From: Candidatus Poseidoniaceae archaeon
GTDB lineage: Archaea; Thermoplasmatota; Poseidoniia; Poseidoniales; Poseidoniaceae
DNA: 39,069 nt
Assembly: GCA_024958795.1 (NCBI GenBank)
Contig: JANXHP010000138.1
Coordinates: 1 to 39,069, forward strand
Direction of reading: 5' to 3'
Below the pieces are notes generated by a model. That model was not told the DNA's origin and did no database searches. It saw nothing but the letters and a program-made list of their open reading frames with translations. Positions within the stretch are counted from its first letter, which is position 1. The number at the start of each line of letters is the position of its first letter. The position numbers and the translations under genes were made by a program. Below, one piece after another: positions 1 through 9,594 of the stretch.

Positions 1-1206
1 AACCTCTATAGAGTCGCTTATTGCAGAAGGTATAGCATTTGTTCCAGCCGCTTTAAGAATTGGGTTTTGTGGCTCATCATTGTGCATCTTTCTCTTTACT
101 CCACCTGTTTTGAGTAATTCTTGAACAGGTTGAACTGCAGAATTGTGTGCTAATCCTTGTAATTCTGAAATTCCACCAGCAGCATCAGGTTGTGTTGGAA
201 CTGATTCAAGAGTATGTGCAATTGCTCTTTCCAATCTTTCCAGAACTCTCCAAGAGTGTCTTAATCTTACTTCTCTCTTGGTTGGATGTACGTTTACATC
301 GACCTCATTAGCGGGAATGATAAGGCTCAGCACTGCGATTGGATGGCGACCTTGCATCAGTCTGGTTTTGTATCCACGACGAATTGCTTGCAAAAATGGA
401 CCAGCGGCAACCGGCCTATCATTGATCAATACATGGACATCGTCGCCCTTTCCTCTAGTCGTATCAGGTGTGCTAATCCATCCACTCCATGACTCTTCAC
501 CAGGTGCATCATCATCTATTGCTGGACTTGATAATTCAAGCATTGAGGACGCTTGACCACCTAGAAGGTCATACAAGCGGTCACTCATCGTTTCACTGGC
601 AGGAACATCGAGCATTACTTTCTCATCGATAATGAGTCTAAATCCTACATTCATATGCGCCATTGCATGTGAAACAACAACATCGACGATTCGTGAGTTT
701 TCAGTAGCAGCTCTGCGCTGGAATGCTAGACGTGCAGGTGTATTGTGGAATAGGTGTGCAACTTCTATCCTTGTTCCATGCGCCATTCCTTCCGGTTCAA
801 CTGATTCTTTGTCACCATCTTTCATTGAAATGCTTCTACCTTGACAATCTTGAGGACGGCTGGCAATTTTCAGATGTGAAACCATGCCAATACTTGCTAA
901 TGCTTCACCCCTAAAGCCAAGGGTATGGATTGCAGATAAGTCTTCGACTTTACGTAATTTTGATGTTGCATGTCTATCGAGTGCAAGCGGTAAGTCTGCT
1001 TCATCAATTCCCGAACCATCATCTTCGATACATATCATGTCAAAGCCGCCTCTTTCAACGGTTATTACAATGCGAGAACTACCAGCATCCAAACTATTCT
1101 CTAACAGTTCCTTAACTACTTGTGCAGGTCTTTCAACCACTTCTCCGGCGGCTATATGGCCAATTGTTTTGTCATCCAGTTGAATGATTCGCTGGGCTTG
1201 ACTCAA
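1..1206 (-). CDS. mutL: DNA mismatch repair protein MutL (3' end beyond window)
   Basis: This gene is missing from the ORF track because its stop lies left of base 1; the frame is open for 402 codons. It is a GHKL ATPase that couples MutS mismatch recognition to strand removal. The three N-terminal GHKL motifs are visible: IAAGEVVERPAQ followed by ELLENSLDAG (motif I), EDDGSGI (motif II) and TLGFRGEAL (motif III). I place the start at a TTG at 1206, which gives the usual MutL N-terminal length. GGTGGTGA, the end of mutS, lies just upstream as a plausible ribosome binding site. In-frame GTG codons at 1215 and 1218 would overlap mutS by a few bases. The close junction implies co-transcription and probably translational coupling. 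The C-terminal dimerisation/endonuclease region is not visible, so the endonuclease motif cannot be judged. Confidence 0.95.
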   Translation of the reverse strand, partial: MSQAQRIIQLDDKTIGHIAAGEVVERPAQVVKELLENSLDAGSSRIVITVERGGFDMICIEDDGSGIDEADLPLALDRHATSKLRKVEDLSAIHTLGFRGEALASIGMVSHLKIASRPQDCQGRSISMKDGDKESVEPEGMAHGTRIEVAHLFHNTPARLAFQRRAATENSRIVDVVVSHAMAHMNVGFRLIIDEKVMLDVPASETMSDRLYDLLGGQASSMLELSSPAIDDDAPGEESWSGWISTPDTTRGKGDDVHVLINDRPVAAGPFLQAIRRGYKTRLMQGRHPIAVLSLIIPANEVDVNVHPTKREVRLRHSWRVLERLERAIAHTLESVPTQPDAAGGISELQGLAHNSAVQPVQELLKTGGVKRKMHNDEPQNPILKAAGTNAIPSAISDSIEV

Positions 1207-1207
1207 C

Positions 1208-3859
1208 TTATTCACCACCGAGCATTTTCTTTAATCTGTAAAGAGCATCTTGAGCCTGTCTTGGACTCATATCATCAGCGTTAATTGTTGACAAATAATC
1301 CAAAACAGCCTGTTGTCCAGGTTCTAGGGAGATTTGCTGAACTTCAACAGTTTGGCTTCCAGAATGACCCATTGCAGCAGCAGCAAAATATCCCATTAGA
1401 CTCGCTTGACCACTATCTCTTGAGATAGGAGCACCACTTTCACCTGCTTTTGCTCCTCTTGCTTGACTTTCTAAGAAGTTGAGTAAGTCACTTGCCCTCT
1501 CAACTACTTCTCTTGGTAATCCAGCCAATGCTGCGACCTGTACTCCATATGAGTCATCACAAGGTCCATCAGCAACAGTGTGCAAAAATTTCAATTCACC
1601 ATCAGACTGAGCAACTTGAACATGAACATTTACCAATCCTTTGACCTCTTCCTCCAATCCAACCAATTGGTGGTAATGGGTTGCAAATAGTGTTCTTGAA
1701 CCGATTCTATTACAGATGTCCTCTGTTACAGACCAAGCGATAGATAATCCATCAAAAGTAGAAGTCCCTCTACCAATTTCATCTAATAAAACCAATGAGC
1801 GTGAAGTAGCCCTACGCAAAATATGTGCAACTTCAATCATCTCCATCATGAATGTTGAACGACCTCTTCGTAAGTCATCACTAGCTCCAACTCTTGTGAA
1901 AACACGATCAACCAATCCTAATTTTGCCTTTTTACATGGAACGAATGAACCGGATTGTGCTAATATCGATAGTAGTGCAGTAGTACGTAGGTAAGTCGAC
2001 TTTCCACCCATATTCGGACCTGTTATCAACAAAAACCTTCGTTTTGCATTTAGGGAAATATCATTTGGAACAAATCCACTCTGAGTCTCCAATACAGGAT
2101 GTCTTGCACCTTCTGCTTTGAGATGATCTCCTTCAGTCATTTCTGGACGTGTCCAAGCGCGAGACCTTGCAACTTCAGCAAAGCACTGTAATACATCTAT
2201 TGAGGCGACTCTTGCAGCAATATTTGCTAAAGTTACAACATGAGTTCTACATTTTTCTCTAAGTGTTGTGAACATTCGGTATTCTAGTTCTTTTACACGG
2301 CCGCTAGCGGTTAACAACAAGTCATCACGTCGTGCTAACTCATCGGTAATAAAGCGAGAACCATTGGTCATTTGTTGCTTTCTTCTCCACTGTTCAGGAA
2401 CTTTATCCTCATGTGTTTTTGTAACTTCAATGAACCAACCAATCTGTCTATTCATTCTAACTTTTAAACTTGGAATTTCCAATTCGTTTCGAAGGCTTGC
2501 TTCCAAATCTCTAAACCAAGAATGTCCACTTTCAGCTGTTTCTCTAAGTTCATCAATTTCACTATTTATTCCGCTTCTAATCAGTCCACCATCCTTCAAT
2601 CCCAGTGGCGGATGGTCAACCAAAGTATGGCGAATATCTTCACCTACATCGCTTAATGCATCCAATTCATGAGATAGATGTGTGAGTAATTCATTATCCG
2701 TTTCCTTGCATAGATTGATGACTGCAGGCATTCTTTCCAATGCGATAGCAGTAGCCAATAGATCTCTTCCATTTGAGCGATTATAGGCTAATTGAGTTGC
2801 AAGTCTTTCCATATCTCGTAAGCCTTTCAACGCTTCTCGCAAAGCATCAAGTCTTCTTGACGAGCGAGTGAGGGCAGAGACTGCATCATGTCTTGCAGAT
2901 ATTGCATCAATATCGGCTAGAGGCCGCAAAACCCATGTTTTCAATAAGCGGCGCCCCATTGCAGTACGGCATTTATTGAGGTTGGAAAGTAAACTCCCCT
3001 CATATTCACCAGACAAGGTTGAAGACAATTCTAAATTTCTTAGAGTCGTTTGGTCAAGTACTAGATGGCCTTCTTCCTCAATGATTTCAACATCTCGTAA
3101 TGGTACATCATCAGTGATGTGCATCGTTGAGAGATAATCAGCGGCTAATCCAGCAGCCGCTATTGCCAAAGGTGCATCATCTAGGTCAAGATGTCCAAGG
3201 TCAGCAACATTCAGAACTTTTGTTAAGCACTGTCTTCTTTTTGCTTCACTCGCTCTGTGTTGACTTATTGCAACACCATTCAAATGTGAAAACATTGCAC
3301 AGAGAGTATTGTCTTCAGCATCAGTAGGTGAGATAACTATCTCACTTGGATTCCAACGAAGAACTTCATCCAATGCTTTTGCGAATCTATCAGCACCATG
3401 GCATGTACTAGCCCAAGCCTGACCGGTTGAAGCATCGACAACACCCATTCCAAGGCTATCACTTCCTAGACATATGGCTATCAGGAGCGATCTTTCATCA
3501 GTGCCCAATAATGATTCTTCATACAAACTACCAGGTGTGTAGATTCTGCTAACCGTTCTTTCAAGAATTTTAGCACCCTCTCTCAATTCTTCTTCTTGTT
3601 CTGCAACACAGACCTTGTGTCCAGCTTTTAGCATGCCGCGAATATTATCTTCCAATGCATGCCAAGGGAATCCTGCCATGCGAATTGGGTCTTGGGCCTT
3701 TTTGTCTCTTGAAGTTAGAGCAAGGCCAAGAACTTCAGAAGCGATTTCAGCATCATCATGGAATAATTCATAAAAATCACCCATTCTAAAGAATAAGATG
3801 GTATCTGGGTGTGATGATTTGATTTCATCAAACTGGTCCATCATTCCTCTTTTTGACAT
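1208..3859 (-). CDS. mutS: DNA mismatch repair protein MutS
   Basis: At 883 aa this is the normal length of bacterial-type MutS1. MutS dimers recognise mismatches and small loops and recruit MutL. The mismatch-binding Phe-x-Glu region is present near residue 25-33 (MGDFYELF). The ATPase domain has Walker A GPNMGGKST near residue 613, followed by LLDEIGRGTSTFDG (Walker B and dimer signature) and the TLFATHYH switch. The last 35 residues form the short helical C-terminal tail typical of MutS1. The start ATG (MSKRGMMDQFDEIK) gives a standard N-terminus. mutL follows immediately on the same strand. Most archaea lack MutS1/MutL, so ancestral acquisition from bacteria is likely (inference from family distribution). 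Confidence 0.97.
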   Translation of the reverse strand: MSKRGMMDQFDEIKSSHPDTILFFRMGDFYELFHDDAEIASEVLGLALTSRDKKAQDPIRMAGFPWHALEDNIRGMLKAGHKVCVAEQEEELREGAKILERTVSRIYTPGSLYEESLLGTDERSLLIAICLGSDSLGMGVVDASTGQAWASTCHGADRFAKALDEVLRWNPSEIVISPTDAEDNTLCAMFSHLNGVAISQHRASEAKRRQCLTKVLNVADLGHLDLDDAPLAIAAAGLAADYLSTMHITDDVPLRDVEIIEEEGHLVLDQTTLRNLELSSTLSGEYEGSLLSNLNKCRTAMGRRLLKTWVLRPLADIDAISARHDAVSALTRSSRRLDALREALKGLRDMERLATQLAYNRSNGRDLLATAIALERMPAVINLCKETDNELLTHLSHELDALSDVGEDIRHTLVDHPPLGLKDGGLIRSGINSEIDELRETAESGHSWFRDLEASLRNELEIPSLKVRMNRQIGWFIEVTKTHEDKVPEQWRRKQQMTNGSRFITDELARRDDLLLTASGRVKELEYRMFTTLREKCRTHVVTLANIAARVASIDVLQCFAEVARSRAWTRPEMTEGDHLKAEGARHPVLETQSGFVPNDISLNAKRRFLLITGPNMGGKSTYLRTTALLSILAQSGSFVPCKKAKLGLVDRVFTRVGASDDLRRGRSTFMMEMIEVAHILRRATSRSLVLLDEIGRGTSTFDGLSIAWSVTEDICNRIGSRTLFATHYHQLVGLEEEVKGLVNVHVQVAQSDGELKFLHTVADGPCDDSYGVQVAALAGLPREVVERASDLLNFLESQARGAKAGESGAPISRDSGQASLMGYFAAAAMGHSGSQTVEVQQISLEPGQQAVLDYLSTINADDMSPRQAQDALYRLKKMLGGE

Positions 3860-3932
3860 GCTACTACCTCAACAATGCTTACGCCGGATGTAGTGGTCAA
3901 TGACGAGAGCACATGAAGATTATCGCTATTCC

Positions 3933-3949
3933 TTCCTCCGTAGGAGGAA
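3933..3949. promoter_or_regulatory. Perfect 7-bp inverted repeat between mutS and the next gene
   Basis: TTCCTCC and GGAGGAA flank a 3-base GTA loop. The repeat lies in the 146-base gap downstream of the minus-strand membrane protein and upstream of the mutS start at 3859. It could be an operator for mutS or an RNA hairpin at the 3' end of the upstream gene. No long T-run follows in either direction, so I do not call it a terminator. Confidence 0.35.
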
Positions 3950-4005
3950 TACTCAACAAAACAATAAGAAATGTATTCAATAAGATCAACTTGTCAAAAC
4001 ATGAC

Positions 4006-5289
4006 TCAATAGTTGCGATATCTATCCAAAACAGTCCAGCCCATCACAACAAAAATTATACTAAAAATAGTTAAAAATGCAAAGTTCAAAAACCCTCTAC
4101 CATCCTCTATAGAGCCCTGCACTGTAAGGTCAATAGTCATTACTTCAAATGCACTATTATCGTCCATTCCATGCATAAAAATCATACCTCCTTCATATTC
4201 GGCTACTTCTATTTCTATTGGAATTGGCTTTGCGAATTCCTTTATGTCAATAATTCCATCATCAAAACTAGCAATCGATGTTGTATCCTTTTGTCCAATA
4301 AACCATGTTTTCCCATCAGAATCAGTAACTGCAGATTGTGATGGAAGGTCAAGATAATTGATTGAACCATCACTTTTAATTTGATATGCACCCGTATTTG
4401 CAGCGACTATTACTTGTGAATTACCTGTTGAGAATGTATTGTGTATTTGACCTTCTTCACCTGTTGTAAGTGATATCAAAACAGGTGATACGGAGAGGTT
4501 TCCTTGCCATTCAATAATACCTATTGTTGTACGCACATTAGGGCTTGCAGGGCTACCACCAGAACTTTGAGTATTTGCTATAGTGCCTGTTGCCACCCAT
4601 TTGTCTTGCGATAGATGAACGATGTTATCCCAATTAACTGAATTAGAATTTACCATTGGTGGGGAAGCGACGTAATATGATAATGCTCTAATCGTTGAGG
4701 TTCCATCATCTTCTTGAGTGACGATCATAGCAGAATTAGGGCCTCCGTTTTCTTGATAATCATCGATCATAAACTCATCAGAAGTATTGACATTGATGTA
4801 TGCTATTTGTTCATTGAGAGTTATTTCAACCAGTTGGTTGCTAGCGATTGACAACATAGCTCTATCATCGCTCATTTCATTCATGAAACGGATTTCATCA
4901 CCTTTGTCATATTCGGATGGCTGATAAATCATATCAAGTGAATCACTAGTATCCTGGCTGTAAAGAAAATGACCCTGACCTGGAATATACATATGAGTTA
5001 ATTGGCTGGAAACACTGCCTTCATTGTCAAAATAAACTATGTCAAGTACTCGATTACCATCATGGCCCGCATCACCAGCGCCTAAATCAACGCCAGTCAA
5101 AGTACTGGTTCCTTCAATAACGACTCCACCGATGAAGGCAAATATGAAAAAAAGGCCAATTGCAAGCCATTGGTGCTCACTTTCCTCTTCCAGCAACTTG
5201 CGCCAGCGACCTGCCATAGTTGCTTGGCAGGGTTGGGGGCAAAAGAAGGCTTTCATAGAAGTATTAGTTTTGACTCTATTATGCAACAT
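4006..5289 (-). CDS. Membrane-anchored, mostly extracytoplasmic protein of unknown function (propeller-like)
   Basis: I do not recognise a named family. The 427 aa comprise a short N-terminal region with two cysteines (FFCPQPCQ) and a basic stretch, one membrane helix near residues 41-60 (LAIGLFFIFAFIGGVVI), about 330 residues rich in beta-strand, Asp, Ser and Thr, and a second membrane helix near the end (FAFLTIFSIIFVVMGWTVL) followed by RYRNY. The topology suggests both ends in the cytoplasm and a large outside domain. Repeating short strands separated by turns resemble a beta-propeller, but no repeat motif is firm. The start at 5289 is preceded by GGTGA. An alternative ATG at residue 25 (MAGRWRKLL) would remove the cysteine-containing leader. 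It is divergent from the L10e gene. Confidence 0.7.
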   Translation of the reverse strand: MLHNRVKTNTSMKAFFCPQPCQATMAGRWRKLLEEESEHQWLAIGLFFIFAFIGGVVIEGTSTLTGVDLGAGDAGHDGNRVLDIVYFDNEGSVSSQLTHMYIPGQGHFLYSQDTSDSLDMIYQPSEYDKGDEIRFMNEMSDDRAMLSIASNQLVEITLNEQIAYINVNTSDEFMIDDYQENGGPNSAMIVTQEDDGTSTIRALSYYVASPPMVNSNSVNWDNIVHLSQDKWVATGTIANTQSSGGSPASPNVRTTIGIIEWQGNLSVSPVLISLTTGEEGQIHNTFSTGNSQVIVAANTGAYQIKSDGSINYLDLPSQSAVTDSDGKTWFIGQKDTTSIASFDDGIIDIKEFAKPIPIEIEVAEYEGGMIFMHGMDDNSAFEVMTIDLTVQGSIEDGRGFLNFAFLTIFSIIFVVMGWTVLDRYRNY

Positions 5290-5357
5290 TTCTTACTTTC
5301 ACCGGAAGGACATCAATCAAAGGGATGATAAGGGAACCATTGGTCGCAAGGTTGCTC

Positions 5358-5362
5358 GGAGG
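5358..5362 (+). promoter_or_regulatory. Shine-Dalgarno site of the L10e gene
   Basis: GGAGG lies seven bases before the ATG at 5370. It decides the start against the upstream in-frame ATG at 5325, which the ORF track used. Confidence 0.7.
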
Positions 5363-5369
5363 TATACAT

Positions 5370-5909
5370 ATGGCACGAAAACCAGCATCCATGTATCGTC
5401 AACTCAAAGGACCAGCTTATACTCGTCGCAAGTATATTGGTGGTGTTCCTAACAATCGTATTTTGAAATTCTACATCGGCAATCGTAGATCTGCTGAACT
5501 TGGCAATTTCAAAGTAATCATTGAACTACGCTCTGATAACAATGTGCAAATTCAGCACAAGGCACTCGAAGCAGGCCGTGTAATTGCTAATTCAACAATT
5601 CGTAAAATAGCAGGAATGGAAGGATATGCTTTGCGCGTACACACCTTCCCTCATCACGTATTACGAGAGAATAAGCAAGCAACAGGTGCAGGTGCTGACC
5701 GTGTATCCCAAGGAATGCGTTGCGCATTCGGAAAGAATGTCGGAACAGCAGCCCGTGTTAAGCGTGGCCAGAGAATTATGTCAATTCAAACAGATCCTGA
5801 ACATTACCTATTAGCACGTGATTCATTGCGCAAGGCTAGCATGAAAATGCCAACACCTTGCACAATTCAACTTATTTCAGGTCACGAGCACCTCAAGGGT
5901 CTTGTTTGA
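5370..5909 (+). CDS. rpl10e: 50S ribosomal protein L10e (uL16)
   Basis: This is a structural protein of the large ribosomal subunit near the A-site tRNA and peptidyl-transferase centre. The protein begins MARKPASMYRQLKGPAYTRR, the conserved archaeal/eukaryotic L10e N-terminus. It retains the basic segment FPHHVLRENK and the glycine-rich stretch around GMRCAFGKNVGTAARV. At 179 aa the length is right for archaeal L10e. I moved the start from the track's 5325 to 5370 because family members start at MARKPA or MVKRPA and a strong GGAGG precedes this ATG. It is followed on the same strand by the ribosome-recycling ATPase ABCE1, a sensible functional neighbour. Confidence 0.97.
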   Translation: MARKPASMYRQLKGPAYTRRKYIGGVPNNRILKFYIGNRRSAELGNFKVIIELRSDNNVQIQHKALEAGRVIANSTIRKIAGMEGYALRVHTFPHHVLRENKQATGAGADRVSQGMRCAFGKNVGTAARVKRGQRIMSIQTDPEHYLLARDSLRKASMKMPTPCTIQLISGHEHLKGLV

Positions 5910-6015
5910 AAACTGATGCTGGGATTCGCTCCCTCATCAAGCATCACTTGTTGTTGTCTTGGCGCGGATACCAAATACCGATAGCCAATACGAATGAACG
6001 AAGGGAGGTGAGAAT

Positions 6016-7794
6016 GTGCGAGTAGCAGTTTTGAGAGAAGACAGTTGTCAACCAAAGAAATGTAATGATGAATGCCATGCATTCTGTCCTCCTGTAAGAA
6101 ATGGACAAGAATGCATCATTATGGATGACCGTTCAGGTAAACCAATTATTTCTGAGAGTTTGTGCATTGGATGTGGAATATGTATCAATAAGTGTCCGCA
6201 TGATGCCTTGATCATTGAGAACTTACCTAGTGAATTAGAGCAGGATATGATACATCGATATTCAATGAATGGATTCCGATTGTTTAGATTGCCCACACCG
6301 AGTAAGGAAAGTGTGGTAGGAATACTTGGACCAAATGGAATGGGTAAGTCAACTGCAATCAATGCACTTTCTGGACGATTGATTCCAAATTTGGGAGAAT
6401 GGTTGGATAAAGAATGCAACTGGGATGGAATTATTGAGACTTTACCGAGAGGTGAATTGAGAGATTTCTTTATTTCAGTTCGGGAAGGAAAAATAAAAGT
6501 TGCATTAAAGCCCCAAAACATTGACCGTTTACCAAAGAGGATTCAAGGAACTGTACGTGATTTATTGAGTAAAGTTGATGAAAGAAAAATGTTTGATGAG
6601 ATGACTACAGAATTAGGTATTTCACATCTTCTTGACCGAACAGTACAACAATTGTCTGGTGGTGAATTACAAAGAATGGCTATATGCGCAACACTTTTGC
6701 GTGATGTTGATGTTTATTTCTTTGATGAGCCATCGTCTTACTTAGATATCCACGAACGTATGAGAATTGTAAAAATTATTCAAAAGTTAGCAGAGAGTAA
6801 ACGAGTTCTGGTAATAGAGCACGATTTAGCAGTACTCGATGTCTTAGCGGATTTGATTCACATCGTATATGGAAAGAAAGGTGCATTTGGAATATTTACT
6901 CCAGCTCGTTCAACTCGGCAAGCGATAAACACCTATCTGGATGGATTTTTACCAGAACAAAATGTCCGCATTCGTGATAAGCCGATTAAATTCAAAAACC
7001 ATCATTCTAATTCTGCTGAACTTGGTAGTCAAGTAATCAGTTGGGGCGGCTTAGAAAAGAAATTAGGTGATTTTAAGTTAGAAACTGGAGAAGGAGCAGT
7101 CCATAGAAGCGAAGTTGTTGGAGTAGTCGGTCCTAATGGAACTGGTAAATCTACAATGATCAAAATTCTTGCAAGAGAGTATGAATATGATGCCGGATGG
7201 GTCAGTAGTGATTGCAGTATTTCTTACAAACCTCAGCATATTGATGTCGATATGGACTGTACAGTTCAAATTTGGTTGGATAGTGAGATTGGTCCACGTT
7301 GGAGAAGTGGTGAATACCATAGCAATGTGATAAAAGCATTAGGAATTGATGAATTGTTGCCTAAGCGTGTCAAGAAGTTGTCCGGTGGAGAAAGGCAAGC
7401 GGTTTCAATTGCGATATGTCTTGGTCGAGAGGCTGATTTGTACTTGTTAGATGAGCCAAGCGCTCATTTAGATGCCAATGCCAGGATGGAGGCTGCAAAG
7501 GCGATAAGAAGGACAATGGAAGCAAATGAGAAGTCTGCATTCGTGATTGACCACGATGTTTACTTTATCGATATCTTAGCTGATTCTCTCTTAGTGTTTG
7601 AAGGAGAAGGTGGAAAAGTAGGAAAAGCCGAAGGTCCTTTCCCATTGAAAGAAGGAATGAATCGTTTCCTTTCAGGAGTCAATATCACTTTCCGTCGTGA
7701 CCATGATTCTAAACGTCCGCGAATCAATAAGTCTGAATCAAGGAAAGATAGAGAACAACGTCAGGCCGGTGATTTCTATTCATATCATTCCTGA
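6016..7794 (+). CDS. rli1: Ribosome recycling ATPase ABCE1 (Rli1)
   Basis: ABCE1 splits ribosomes into subunits after termination and carries two [4Fe-4S] clusters. The N-terminal iron-sulfur domain shows cysteine-rich DSCQPKKCNDEC and a second ferredoxin-like set, CIGCGICINKCP. NBD1 has Walker A GPNGMGKST, signature LSGGELQR, Walker B FFDEPSSYLD and IEHD. NBD2 has GPNGTGKST, LSGGERQ, LLDEPSAHLD and IDHD. At 592 aa it is full length. The start is GTG at 6016, preceded by AAGGGAGGTGAG, an excellent ribosome binding site; the nearby ATG at 6014 is out of frame. The 106-base gap after L10e and the short gap to the downstream nuclease suggest one transcription unit. Confidence 0.98.
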   Translation: MRVAVLREDSCQPKKCNDECHAFCPPVRNGQECIIMDDRSGKPIISESLCIGCGICINKCPHDALIIENLPSELEQDMIHRYSMNGFRLFRLPTPSKESVVGILGPNGMGKSTAINALSGRLIPNLGEWLDKECNWDGIIETLPRGELRDFFISVREGKIKVALKPQNIDRLPKRIQGTVRDLLSKVDERKMFDEMTTELGISHLLDRTVQQLSGGELQRMAICATLLRDVDVYFFDEPSSYLDIHERMRIVKIIQKLAESKRVLVIEHDLAVLDVLADLIHIVYGKKGAFGIFTPARSTRQAINTYLDGFLPEQNVRIRDKPIKFKNHHSNSAELGSQVISWGGLEKKLGDFKLETGEGAVHRSEVVGVVGPNGTGKSTMIKILAREYEYDAGWVSSDCSISYKPQHIDVDMDCTVQIWLDSEIGPRWRSGEYHSNVIKALGIDELLPKRVKKLSGGERQAVSIAICLGREADLYLLDEPSAHLDANARMEAAKAIRRTMEANEKSAFVIDHDVYFIDILADSLLVFEGEGGKVGKAEGPFPLKEGMNRFLSGVNITFRRDHDSKRPRINKSESRKDREQRQAGDFYSYHS

Positions 7795-7833
7795 GATGAA
7801 AATTTATCCATATATGGAGATTGGTGATTAATA

Positions 7834-9594
7834 ATGCCCGTAAGCACACCTCCTCTTGGTGGACCTCTAGGGCGTTCCCGTTCCCGTCTTTCTGCAAGTG
7901 CATTAACTTCGTTTTTACGTTGCGATAGGCAATGGTTCTTGGGAAATAAAGTCGGAATACGAGGTCCATTAAACCCACCACAAGTTCTTGGTATTGTCTT
8001 GGAAGATGCACTTTGTTCCATATTGATGCAAAGGCCTGTAGGAATTGATTCAATAGAAGAATTAAAGCAATGGGCAAATGGATTCATCGAAGAGTCCGTA
8101 GCCACAGTATTATCCGAAGGTGGAAAGTTATGGGATCAAGGCATTTGGCGTGTAGATGAAAATTGGGACGATGTTGATGTTGACAGAGTAAGAAGAAGAA
8201 TCAACGGTGGATTGGAATTGTTTTTTGAAGAAGTTGAGGCTTGTCATTCAGCCAATGGCGGCCCTTATCTTGAGTTATTTCGTAGTGGTCAGCAACCTTT
8301 CGCAGTACCGGCACCATCTTGGGGCGATGAACCAGTATTTCCTTTACCGGATAAAGTTCCAAGTCTTGATATTAGAAAATGGTCGAATGGTGTTGATGCA
8401 GATTGGAGAAGCAAAGGAAGCCCAGTTTCATGGTCAGAGGCTTGGGAAATTGCTCGTCCTTGGGTAAAAGACCCGAGAGTGCACCAACCACAGAGAATGT
8501 TCCATCCTGATGGCTGGGCTGCTGGTGAATTAGATTTAGTCTTAAGATGGGACGGTAGGATTCGCTTAGTAGATATCAAATCAGGAGATCCGACATCAAG
8601 GTTTGCAGCATCGCTTCAACATCAATTAGGATTCTATAGTTGGCTTTGGTATGAAACGCATGATAATCAAACAGTGGACGGAATGGAAGGTTGGTATCTA
8701 GATGGTCCTCAACGAGTTGAATTCGAGGCGCTTAAGGCTGAAAATTTACAGGTTATGACGGATGTATTCAAGGGAGTACATGAAAAGATGCAAACGATGG
8801 GTTCAGGTCCTGCAAAACTACCAGTTCCTCTCGAAGAAGCGTGTGATGGAGAATCAGCAGGTTGCCATTGGTGCAGTTTGGCAATTGATGGCAAGCATTT
8901 GGTCAATGATGAATTACTAAAATCAATTTATGATGGTCAAGAAATTGTTATGTCAAGACCTAGTGAAAAATTGCAGCAAATTCCTGAAAGAGTTAGTGTA
9001 ACTGGGAAGTTTACTGGTGCATGGGGGCCATTACCAAATCATTTCGGCGAACCTGTATTGGGTGCGATGTTGGTGGCAGGTAAAACTCAGATTACTATCG
9101 AGGAAAGCCAACCAGGTTCATTCCCAACATTGCATCAGTGTCCTCAAGGAGAAATTGTTATTCTCGATGCACTTCCAGGTGTTTGGAGAGGTCAAGCAAG
9201 ATTGTATGTTGACAAAAACACTAGAATCATTAGCAAACAAGATGCAGAACAAGAGTTTAATGATCTTAATCAAAAACTGACGCGAATTGGTTTGTTGAGA
9301 ACTAGAGCAAATGTAGAGGGTGTCATTCTATGCATCGCAAAACGAGTTGGAAAAAGATTGGATGGAAAACCATGGGCCATGCTCTCAATGCACCTGTGGG
9401 ATGGAGAGCATGTCGTTGAAGTTGCGGCTTTTGGCTCTAGCATTTCTGGTGCGATGGAAGAGACAATACCAGGGGATTCATTGAAACTTACTGGGGCTGA
9501 AATTGGTTGGAGAAATGGATTGCCACAGTTGCGAATAGATATTCGTTCAACTAGACTTTCTTTCAATAGAAAAGAGAGGGTTTTAGAGGGTTGA
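7834..9594 (+). CDS. Cas4/AddB-type PD-(D/E)XK iron-sulfur nuclease with C-terminal OB-like domain (A)
   Basis: This 586-aa protein is a predicted DNA exonuclease of the RecB/Cas4 superfamily. Visible catalytic residues are D234 (in GELDLVLRWDG), D247 and K249 (VDIKSG), and Q264xxxY268 (QLGFYSW). Cys30 in the N-terminal FLRCDRQWF segment, together with C337, C344 and C347, can form the iron-sulfur pin known from Cas4 and AddB. The C-terminal spacing is CX6CX2C rather than the usual CX2CX5C. After residue 370 the chain is beta-rich, and the last 100 residues look like an OB fold (ANVEGVILCIAKR to the end), suggesting single-stranded DNA binding. No helicase domain is present. ATG at 7834 follows GGTGA. 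A homologous gene follows after 16 bases. Exact function is unknown; a repair or recombination role is inferred. Confidence 0.8.
   Translation: MPVSTPPLGGPLGRSRSRLSASALTSFLRCDRQWFLGNKVGIRGPLNPPQVLGIVLEDALCSILMQRPVGIDSIEELKQWANGFIEESVATVLSEGGKLWDQGIWRVDENWDDVDVDRVRRRINGGLELFFEEVEACHSANGGPYLELFRSGQQPFAVPAPSWGDEPVFPLPDKVPSLDIRKWSNGVDADWRSKGSPVSWSEAWEIARPWVKDPRVHQPQRMFHPDGWAAGELDLVLRWDGRIRLVDIKSGDPTSRFAASLQHQLGFYSWLWYETHDNQTVDGMEGWYLDGPQRVEFEALKAENLQVMTDVFKGVHEKMQTMGSGPAKLPVPLEEACDGESAGCHWCSLAIDGKHLVNDELLKSIYDGQEIVMSRPSEKLQQIPERVSVTGKFTGAWGPLPNHFGEPVLGAMLVAGKTQITIEESQPGSFPTLHQCPQGEIVILDALPGVWRGQARLYVDKNTRIISKQDAEQEFNDLNQKLTRIGLLRTRANVEGVILCIAKRVGKRLDGKPWAMLSMHLWDGEHVVEVAAFGSSISGAMEETIPGDSLKLTGAEIGWRNGLPQLRIDIRSTRLSFNRKERVLEG

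Noticed and set aside
143-1183. Several plus-strand ORFs at the left edge (143, 286, 632, 723, 884, 930)
   Set aside because: All lie opposite the MutL frame, which has clear GHKL motifs on the minus strand.
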